Both the position numbers and the translations under genes were made by a program. From positions 165,814 through 229,813 of the forward strand of contig JAUJYZ010000984.1 in the NCBI GenBank assembly GCA_033675265.1: a stretch of 64,000 bases of DNA, read 5' to 3'. Every line of letters starts with the position of its first letter. The stretch's first letter is position 1. This DNA comes from Actinostola sp. cb2023. Its lineage: Eukaryota > Cnidaria > Anthozoa > Actiniaria > Actinostolidae. Below, piece by piece: positions 56,291 through 64,000 of this stretch. The notes below the pieces were generated by a model. That model saw nothing but the letters and a program-made list of their open reading frames with translations, did no database searches and was not told the origin of the DNA.

Positions 56291-59165
56291 AATCTTGAAA
56301 AAAAATAAAATAAAAATGAAATGTACTGCAGGCAGTGTAATACTTTAAGGTGCGTGTAATCGCCCCAGGTTAATTTTGATCATATATTTCCGCAACCTCC
56401 CAGTTAATAATAGTGATGATGATTGAGGTCATAGAAGTGATGACTATAAGGGGTGTCGACTTGTCCCACAAAAGGTCGAGAGTCTTGCAAAATTGCGGTC
56501 AAATTTTAAAGCGGTCCTCAGTCTCAAATTTTTGAAACAAAGGAAATACATGAACACACATGAACTAAAATCACCATCATATCTGAATTACTCTCTGGTT
56601 AAACATCTACTGAAGAAGAAATCCACAAAAGGCCGGAAGTATACAAATACATAATATCAGGCGTAATTAATTTAACTGAATGAAACATGACAGTTACATG
56701 GTTGAAGGATTTATTCAGAATGACAATAATTAAGGATAGTGAAAGGAGACTACTTAATATGTATAAAACAAGTGGCTCTCAAAAGACCAATTAACTGACT
56801 GATCATACTGCATAAAGACAGTGGATGTAATTTGTAATGTATCATACAGTTTGTTATTAAAATAAAAAATAAAATAAAAGAAATAAAATAAAGACAGTGT
56901 ACTCTAGGGGTACCAGTGGTACTAGCCTCATCCACATGCAACCCCCTTCTGGGATCCCTTTGATTTTTCTGGGGAACCCCTGTGTTAGGCAGAAGGCTGA
57001 GAGCTGGGTACTTGGCCCGAGCAAGAGGGAAAGGGATTTGCAATTATCACCTTTTTGTCCTTCCCCTTTGCTGGGGGCCAATTAAAGTCCCTTTTGGCCT
57101 TTGGCCTCGCACAGGAACCCTACAATTGAAATTCCTGATTCCTATTCCAGACCATAATACGTCATGTAAATAACCCTATCCCAGACCATATACGTCATGT
57201 AAATACCCTATCCCAGCCCATATACGTCATGTTAAATACCATATCCCAGACCTGAAATGTCCTCTCATCTTTGGATGACTCGTCAATAAAGATAAATTGA
57301 TGACTTTCAAATCTGCCATTCTTCTACGGAATCCAGCACGCAGTATTCTCATTCATCCTGATATGCAAAAAGGCTTAGCTGCAAGGGAAACAAACACCTG
57401 AGCTATTACATACATGCTATTATACAAATTCTGAGCTGTCCGGTATTATGTTTGTCGAGTGCCTGGCGATTATTTCCAAAATTGCATGCTCTACTGAGGT
57501 CACGCAACGAGGTAACAAAACACTAAGTTTTAGTCCACGCTGCATGTGCTGTCTGATAAGTTTCCTAAAAAATCTAAATGATGTTTTTACTAGCATCTCT
57601 TTACCTTGCCGTTTATACCATTCGGAGCTGGTATTGTCGACATGAAATTTGTTTTAAATTGTGCATATATTTTGTTCACAGTATATGCGTTTCCCAAGAC
57701 TGTAACCCAACAAAACCAAGTGTTTGAGGGGTCCATGTTGAGCTGATTTTTGCAATTTGCAATGCTTATACATTGAACCTTTACTGTTGTTACTATACTA
57801 TTGACCCACTACTGTGTAATACTGAACTGTCCTATGCTAGTGATACATGCCTTTCTTCTTGACCAGCCCATTTTTACTCAAGCACTTTCGGATGGAGGAA
57901 AGGGAAAAACATTCTTCCTGTCAAATCATGGAGCAATCCCTGTATTCGTCCTACATTATACTTCTGGGTATTGTGTTGCAATATTTTTGATCAGCAAAAT
58001 GTCTTGAGCTTTTGACACGCGAAAATTGAGTTCACGGTTAAAAACAGTATTAAAATGAGTGACTTTTCCTGCATCTGTGAGACAAAAATGGATCAACAAT
58101 TATTATAGTAAATTATATGTCAAGTCCTCACCGCTTAGCCTCCTCAATTTCCGCAGGTCGAGGGCGATATTCGATGTTCTGGTTTGTTGTCAAACAGATA
58201 TTTGATTCGTTTCACGAATGTTAGGGCCTACGTGAAGAACTTGGCAATTTCCTTTGTACTTCCGCCCGCCCCTGGCCCTCACATATAAACTACCCTCCAC
58301 CTTAATTTCTTTAGGATATTCTCGCGTCATTTTCACAAGAATTTCTTCTTGTCTGAAGCTCCGGAGAAATTTGGCATTTCAAAATGGCGAAGCTGGGCGA
58401 CGATGGGCGAACACCGAACGTGGTCATTTGCATAAGCCCCGCCCCCTCACATGAATTGGCGGATCGGAAAACCCCAAAATCCAACTGGAGTTTGCAAATG
58501 AAAGGTCGCGATACAAAGATTATCGCAGTAACTAATGAAAATAATTCTAATTTTGGATTTTTGGTTCCTGCTAATATTATTTCATCTCTTTCGGTTTCCC
58601 AATTATCTATGAACGATTTTTTAATTGGCCAATACGGATTTAATTGATCCTTTGGAAAGCCATCAGTTGGGTTAATGTTCCCTAGTTTCAATAAAAAAGA
58701 TAGTGTTAGTGAACCCAGTAAATGTGGTTATAGGTTGTTATTTAAATCACTAGATATATGGTTAAGCTTGGGTAATAATATAATTTTCTTATGTTTGGGT
58801 AGATGAAAGAAAAAAATTAGTCATTGAGTTTATAGATTTGAAAATATGTAAGGGAAAACGTACCCAAAAAAGGGTTCTTTATGACAACGAACAATTGCAA
58901 ACGTATACAAGGAACCATACACGGCGAAGAAGGACTGCAGCATCTCTGTAGCTAGGAATCGGGCTATGTGTCGCTCTAACCATACTCTTCGCCTTCTTGG
59001 TCCTAGCCTCTTGCGTAAAACCTCCTAATACATTGTCCATGTCCTCATACCTCATGGTCAACAAGGCTGCTGGGGTAGCCCGCGGGCACGGCACCATTAT
59101 TCAATGTAAACAATAGCCAAAACTTTCGTAAGTACAGCTTTCAAAACATGTGGGCGTAAAATTAA
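56291..59165. other. Gene-poor, indel-rich region
   Basis: A 33-bp repeat (CCCAGACCATATACGTCATG..AAATAC, 57146-57250, three to four copies) and a few motif copies such as GCACAGGAACCCTA (57110). A 72-codon minus-strand frame starting MVPCPRATPAALL (59097-58879) has protein-like composition but no recognisable domain; support is too weak to call it. Confidence 0.35.
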
Positions 59166-59169
59166 CACA

Positions 59170-59470
59170 GGAGAAAAAGAAAGAGGGCCACGGGGGCCAC
59201 TTTTCACATTTGTTCATCTGAGAACAAAAAAGAAATGGATGACAGGACCGACACGACCGACACTTTTTTCACGTTCATTCATCTTGAGAACAAAAGAAAT
59301 TGGGTGACAGGACCGACACGACCGACACTTTTCACGGTCATCATTTTGAGAAACAAAAGAAAGAGGGCCAATAGGACCAAAATTTTTTCACGTTCCTTCA
59401 TTTTGAGAACAACAACAAAATATATACTATTAAGAGGCCACGTTTTTTTTTTTTAAACACAAAAAAATAA
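59170..59470 (-). repeat. Inverted copy of the polymerase-element 3' tail
   Basis: GAGGGCCACGGGGGCCACTT, GGATGACAGGACCGACACG (twice) and TTTTGAGAACAA in the mirror order of 54430-54735. A further GGGGGCCACGTTTTTTTTAA unit at 59586 suggests the tail is longer on this side. Confidence 0.75.
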
Positions 59471-60040
59471 TCACACGTTTTCTTCAGTGTTTTTTTTTTT
59501 TAATCAATAAATTATAATAATAATAACATTTTAATAACAATTATTTATATGGGCGCAAATATCAATCGTAAAAATTATAAAATAAGGGGGCCACGTTTTT
59601 TTTAAACATAAAAATAATCACACGTTTTTTCTTCAGTGGGTTTTTTTTTTCAATACATTTTAATAATAATAACATTTTAATAACATTTATTATATGGCGC
59701 AAATATCATTCGTAATAATTATTAAATCCAGATTATTCACTTTGTTACACAACCAACAAAAATTTATTTTTTCTATGTAATTCGAAAAAAAGTTTTTAAA
59801 TGCGAGAAAACAACTAAATATTTCCGATTTTATGTCATTTAAGACTTTTACAGAAACTATTAAAATCGGGGGTCCCTGTGTATTTTGTTATGTATTTTTT
59901 TATAGGGTTGGGATCCCTGTGTGATGTGTGTAGTGAAGGGTATCAAACTATAATTGCAAATGACTGTGCTAGAGATGTATCGTGTGTAGGTGTCTAGTAT
60001 CATGTAGTGTGAAAGGAAAAATAAATGATAGAACTATATA
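59471..60040. other. AT-rich spacer with duplicated segment
   Basis: GGCCACGTTTTTTTTTTTTT...CACACGTTTTCTTCAGTG to GGCGCAAATATCAATCGTAA occurs twice (about 59440-59570 and 59590-59715). Two dispersed motifs GGGGTCCCTGTG and GGGATCCCTGTG lie near 59871 and 59908. Confidence 0.6.
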
Positions 60041-60045
60041 CTTAC

Positions 60046-60380
60046 TTCATATTCAATCAGTTCATTGAGTTTCTGCTTCTTCCGAGGGTGTGAGTCGTTG
60101 TATTCTGATTCTTCCAACCGTCGCTTTAGTCCAGTACACTCTCGTTCATGCTCTGGAAATCGTGTTTTCTTTTGAATGTTGTCATGCAGTTGGGACATGT
60201 AAACACGCTTTGATTTTTGATGTACTTCTTTCTCGATGTCTTGTCAGGCTTCTCTTATTGATTGAAGGGTTTACTGCATTCAGGGCAAGTGAAGGTCCCG
60301 GGTCCACTTGCTACACCGATCCACTTCGACAGAGAGTTGAGTCACTTCTTGGTCTCTGTTTGAGATAAGTAGTCGTCCAT
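60046..60380 (-). pseudogene. Second, decayed zinc-finger exon of a polymerase-type element
   Basis: From ATG at 60380 the minus strand reads, with in-frame stops and shifts, a finger FTCPECSKPFNQ and a second FTCPNCMTTFKRKHDF, comparable with the two fingers at 51123. It ends at a donor-like GAA/GTAAGT at 60046-60045. CTATAAAATCC near 60442 would be its TATA box. No polymerase part follows before the 59170 tail, so this copy has a large internal deletion. Confidence 0.6.
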
Positions 60381-60614
60381 TTTGGTTTCTACTCGCGTCA
60401 GTCGAAACTGAGAATGACTGTGTTGGCTCAATGGGTCGGATTTTATAGTCGAGGTTGGTTTTGGATTTATGTCATATTACTATAAATAACTTTCACTTGG
60501 GAAACACTTAGGAAAAAAACAAGTAGTGAATAATTAATTGATTTCCTATTTATTTCAGTTATTAACGGACGCCAAGACCAGTGTATGATTTTATCTTTAT
60601 TTGTAAATCTGTAC

Positions 60615-60865
60615 TTCAGTGTCCCTGTCTCGTCTGTCTTTGTTGTCTTTGTCTGTCTTGTCCTGTCTTGGCTGCTCTTGTCTGTCTTGTCTGTCTTGTT
60701 CTGTCTTGCTGTCTGGTCTGTCTGTATGTCTTCCGTCTCTGTCTTCTTGTCGTGTCTGTCTTGTCTCGTCTTGTCTGTCTTGTCTTGTCTGGTCCTGTCG
60801 TGGTCTGTCTTGTCTGTTCTTGTTCTGTCTTGTCTGTCTTGTTCTGTCTTGTCTTGTCCTTTGGT
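60615..60865. repeat. (TGTCT/TGTCTTGTC)n microsatellite
   Basis: Imperfect TGTCT-type repeats for about 250 bp. Cys/Leu/Val-rich frames across it are artefacts. Confidence 0.9.
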
Positions 60866-60976
60866 TAAATGTCCTTGTTTTTTATCCCACCGATGACCTG
60901 CACATCAAGGAAATGGGGGCTCATGCTTTCCATGGTTACATATGGAGTGATATATATACTTGTGTGTTCGTAGTAG

Positions 60977-61088
60977 GACCATGCCGTATTACCGCGACTG
61001 CTTACAATGGTGGTACATCGCGATGTGTTAATGGAAGACATTATTGTATCTGTTGCCCTGGCTTACACTGGTTACCGATGTCGATACT
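60977..61088 (+). CDS. EGF-like domain exon of an unidentified gene (frameshifted)
   Basis: After TCGTAGTAG the exon encodes a cysteine-rich EGF-type run (AYNGGTSRCVNGRHYCICCPG), then with a one-base frame change GYTGYRC, ending at the donor GTAAGT (61089). The order C..NGGT..C.NG...C.C..GYTG..C is the EGF signature. 112 nt is one more than the 111 expected of a symmetrical 1-1 exon, consistent with one extra T in the run near 61064. Other exons of the gene are not found; TTTCAG/TTATTAACGG near 60559 may be another acceptor. Confidence 0.5.
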
Positions 61089-61710
61089 GTAAGTATAACA
61101 GTGGACAGTGGCTCAGTTGCTAGGTTTTGTTATATTTAGTGCGTTCACGCATGTCGATACTGTACGTATAACAGGAACGTGGCTCAGTTGTAGTCTTGTA
61201 TATTAGTGCGTCGACAATGTCTATACTGTAATTATGAGACAGTAAAGTGGCTTTTAGTGTGTAGTCTTGTTCTCTTAGTGCGTCATACATGTCTTATACT
61301 GTAAGTTATAACAGTAACGTGGGCAGTTTGTGTCCGTGTTATTAAGTGCGTCACACATGTCCTATACTGTAAGTATGACAGTAAACGTGGCTCAGTTGTA
61401 GTCTTGTTTATCTAAGTGCGTCACACATGTCCTCTACTGTAAGTCTAACGTAACGTGGTTAAGTTGTAGTCTTGTTATCTAAGTGCGTCAACACTGTTTA
61501 TACTGTAAGCATGACAGTAACGTGGCTCAGTTGTAGTCTTGTAATCTTTAGGGCGTCACACGGGTCTATAGTGGTAAGTTATACCAGTAACGTGGCTCAG
61601 TTGTGTGTTGTTTATCTTAGTGCGTCACCCGTGGTCCTATACTGTAAGTATAAACAGTAACGTGGCCGCAGTTTGTAGTGTTTGTTATCTTAGTGCGTCA
61701 CACGTGTTCT
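61074..61710 (+). repeat. About 68-bp array containing the EGF-exon end and its splice donor
   Basis: Each of about nine units contains ATGTC(g/c)(a/t)ATACT followed by GTAAGTATAACAGTAACG, then GGCTCAGTTGTAGTCTTG and TTAGTGCGTCACACATG. The first unit is the real exon end at 61088. Units differ by many single-base gains and losses. Confidence 0.8.
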
Positions 61711-62085
61711 ATAGTTAGATCATAAATATATTATTAATGAAGAAGTTTTTTTGTCACAATATGGCCCAAAAGGGAAAAAACAATGACGATGTTTCTTTGT
61801 ACGTTTGTAATCCAAGGTTTTATTACTATCATAGTTTACATACTTGTTTCAAATCCACTGCTCTTGTTGCCGCAGAGGACACCAAACAGCAACAGTGGAC
61901 TTACCTTTGATTGTCTTTTATGAAGTTTCTCACCTGTTTGTCCCAGTACGGAATAACTAGAAGCAAATTCAAAAAAGTAATAAACGTGTGAGGAGGCTTA
62001 CAAAGAACTATATATACTGTTACTCCAAGGATATTGAAATCATAATTATTCAGCTTCAAATCTAAGACATTAAGTTCAGAACAAT

Positions 62086-62157
62086 GAGTCGTAGGAATTG
62101 AACCTATGACCTACGGATACTGGTGGGATGCTCTATGGACAGAGCTACAGAGAGATC
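62086..62157 (-). repeat. tRNA-like sequence, probably a SINE head
   Basis: On the minus strand, TAGCTCTGTCCATAGAGCA resembles an A box and GGTTCAATTCC is a good B box, about 35 bp apart. The T-arm stem is imperfect and no acceptor stem closes, so it is not a functional tRNA. Confidence 0.55.
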
Positions 62158-62189
62158 CATATTGAATGTTCAGGTTCTTTGAGGGGCAT

Positions 62190-62265
62190 GAGTTCATCAG
62201 TGAAAAACTGTTAAATGTACCTCGTGAATATAAAGTTTATTATTATTTATAATTATTATTATATG
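62190..62265 (+). repeat. (ATT)n-tailed element end, copy of 26635-26699
   Basis: AGTGAAAAACTGTTAAATGT...ATATAAAGTTTATTATT, almost the same as in lipase intron 1. Confidence 0.75.
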
Positions 62266-62339
62266 ACCATTGGCAGATCCAAGGATATTGAAATCATTAA
62301 TTGTTCAATTAAATATATTGTCAATGTACAGTACAATGT

Positions 62340-62712
62340 TACAGCTCTAGTGCTGACAGTCCATAAAAACTTGCTGGGGTTCTGACAATCCGGATTAACA
62401 GGTCTCCAGCTTTTTTTGGGTCGATGGTCATGTTGTAGGTACTGTGTCTTGTTGCGTGGATGGAAATGACGCCGACGTACTGGAAGTACAAATCCAAAGT
62501 TGAAGGATAAGTACACCAGGGGCAATGACTGGTCCTCGGCAGGTGGACCATTGTATTTCCGTATCTTGTCACGGACCTCGAAGAATTAGGGCGACTAGGA
62601 TGGTCATGCAGAACCCCTTGTATAAAGGACAATACCTCCTCCATGGTGTACAGAAGTGCTCAGAATAGCTGCTCTCTTCGTTCAGACTGTACTTGGTAAA
62701 TCCCACCATCTT
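62340..62712 (-). other. Possible decayed coding sequence, unrecognised
   Basis: Minus-strand frames starting at ATG 62710 (MVGFTKYSLNEESS, then a hydrophobic FCMTILVALILRG) and overlapping frames to 62339 (containing YFQYVGVISIHATRH and DPKKAGDLLIRIV) have protein-like composition. A single shifted gene for a membrane-anchored protein would explain them. I recognise no family. Confidence 0.25.
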
Positions 62713-62954
62713 AAATATCGACCTACGCTCCTAGATTTTAATTTGGCATAGTCGGGGTATGCAGGTCATCTGTGACTTGGATAGTGGTTCCGCTCTAATG
62801 CTATGTTCAAACTTTAGCATCCAATGCACAGCATTATACAGAACTTGCATGTTATCAGTGGAATGCATCTCTCATGTTTCTGAATGCGTCTACTAATTAA
62901 ATATAGTCCTTTTGAACCAGGGCCTTAAGTACCTTTGAGCTAGTGTCACACTAG

Positions 62955-63245
62955 GGATCAGTGGCCCATTGTCACTATACTGGCCCAGTGTACACCACTA
63001 GCCCAGTGGCCCAGTGTTTCACTACTGGGCCCACTAGTGTTCCTACTGGCACAGTGTCCAACACTAGATCATTGGCCCATTGTCACTATACTGGCCCAGT
63101 GTCACCACTAGCCCAGGGGCCCAGTGGCACTACTGGGCCCAGTGTCACATACTAGCCCAGTGTCACTACTAGCCCAGTTGGACCCATTGGTCCCAAGTGT
63201 TACTACTGGCCCCAGTGTCAACACAGGCCCAGTGTTACTATACTG
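62955..63245. repeat. GGCCCAGTGTCACTACTA minisatellite
   Basis: About 15 imperfect units of 17-20 bp with many indels (GGCCCAGTG / TCACTACT / AGCCCAGTG). Confidence 0.85.
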
Positions 63246-63258
63246 TCCCGGTTTCAAC

Positions 63259-63944
63259 CTCAAGCATTGTTAAGGCCTGGGATTTTAAAGAATTACCCTA
63301 AAACGTAAATTTGCCTTAATTGAGTTTGGAAACAGAAAAAATAAACGATTTTTTGGCTACGTAATATAATCTCATGAAACTTAACATTTTTGGTAGGTAT
63401 TTCAAAATAATGGGATGGGTCACGTGACCCAGTTACGTCACAAATCACGTTTTCAATTTGGGGAGACGGAGCCAAAAGGTACTCTAAAGTAATTTTTCTG
63501 CTGTTTTCATCTTTGTTTTTAAGTGTCTTATTTATGAATCTGGCCTTAACACCTGGACCTCGTTCTTATTTACAGGAGATATTCAACTACGTAATAGAAA
63601 AAATATAGTCACGTGAACCTATTTTTACATAATATCTCTTTAAAATGAATGATGGTCCAGTGTTAAGCAGATTCATATAATAAGGACATTAAAGCAAGGG
63701 TAAAAACAGAAAAATAACTTTTGGTACCTTTTGTTTCCGTATCCCCAAATTGAAAAAACGTGATTTGTGACGTAACAGGTCACGTGACCCATCCCCTTAT
63801 TTTTGAAATACGCACCAAAATTTGAAGGAAAAGTCATGAAGATATATTATGTAGCCGAAAATCGTTTTGTTTTTTCGGTTCCAAACGCGCAATAAGGCAA
63901 ATTTGAGTGTTTTTTAACCAAAAACAGGCCTTAACATGCTTGAG
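63259..63944. mobile_element. Large foldback element with about 290-bp arms
   Basis: CTCAAGCATTGTTAAGGCCTG at the left (one extra T) mirrors CAGGCCTTAACATGCTTGAG at the right. The arms pair through AAATTTGCCTTA, GGGTCACGTGACCC and CCAAATTGAAAA, with a centre near 63590. Non-coding. Confidence 0.85.
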
Positions 63945-64000
63945 ACATGAAAACTATTTACAATGAACCACAATGAATAAATAATCACGAGAAATTCACG

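Noticed and set aside
56897..57173. Short Gly/Arg/Leu-rich frames near 57 kb
   Set aside because: No domain, no splice signals, and overlapping frames on both strands with equal openness.
59235..59456. Asp/Thr/Arg-rich plus-strand frame
   Set aside because: It lies in the inverted 3' tail repeats of the polymerase element and has no counterpart in the 54430 copy.
60585..61092. A single long Cys-rich protein from 60585 to 61092
   Set aside because: The first part is a TGTCT microsatellite. Only the EGF-like part after the acceptor at 60976 looks real.
62086..62157. Functional tRNA gene
   Set aside because: A and B boxes are recognisable but the stems do not close; better explained as a SINE head.

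Overview
This window is animal (metazoan) nuclear DNA. Genes are split by GT-AG introns, intergenic DNA is AT-rich, and there are many MITE-like inverted-repeat elements, (ATT)n-tailed repeats and minisatellites. The conserved genes (UBE2U-type E2, RSPH1, PLAT-domain lipase, Ig/SEA/FN3 receptor tyrosine kinase, TRIM-NHL) fit an invertebrate. A sponge or cnidarian is my guess; the sequence does not settle it.

Layout. 140-256 (+): last exon of an unidentified gene. 784-7073 (-): complete six-exon UBE2U-like E2. 7626-9825 (+): broken RING/B-box/filamin/NHL gene, divergent from UBE2U and separated from it by about 550 bp holding an RFX X-box-like site. 10-13 kb: MITE cluster. 14027-15252 (+): two-exon RSPH1 with MORN repeats. 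15.3-21.5 kb: gene-poor, with MITEs and a dead LINE. 21500-31916 (+): eight-exon secreted lipase with a short lid, most of its first intron being arrays. 34515-46315 (-): at least 13 exons of a receptor tyrosine kinase; the 5' end is not found. 49.3-54.4 kb: remains of a protein-primed DNA polymerase (Polinton/adintovirus-like) element, with a zinc-finger/basic gene split by a TTAA-flanked insertion. 54.4-60.4 kb: inverted copy of that element's 3' tail and a second decayed zinc-finger reading frame. 55232-55615 (+): possible small secreted Cys-rich peptide. 60977-61088 (+): EGF-like exon. The last 9 kb is rich in indels, by decay or assembly error.

Main unusual signal. Several minisatellites are built on 5' splice sites. 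In the kinase gene the ends of two coding exons (37 and about 25 nt) with their GT donors are repeated about 26 and 8 times, and a third array starts at the first base of an intron. The EGF exon and the UBE2U exon 4 donor show the same pattern. A second signal is a short dispersed motif, CACAGGNANCCCA, found singly, in clusters and in arrays from 7 to 60 kb.

The intact genes have unrelated roles: ubiquitin conjugation, ciliary radial spoke, extracellular lipid hydrolysis and receptor signalling. I see no operon or pathway linking them.
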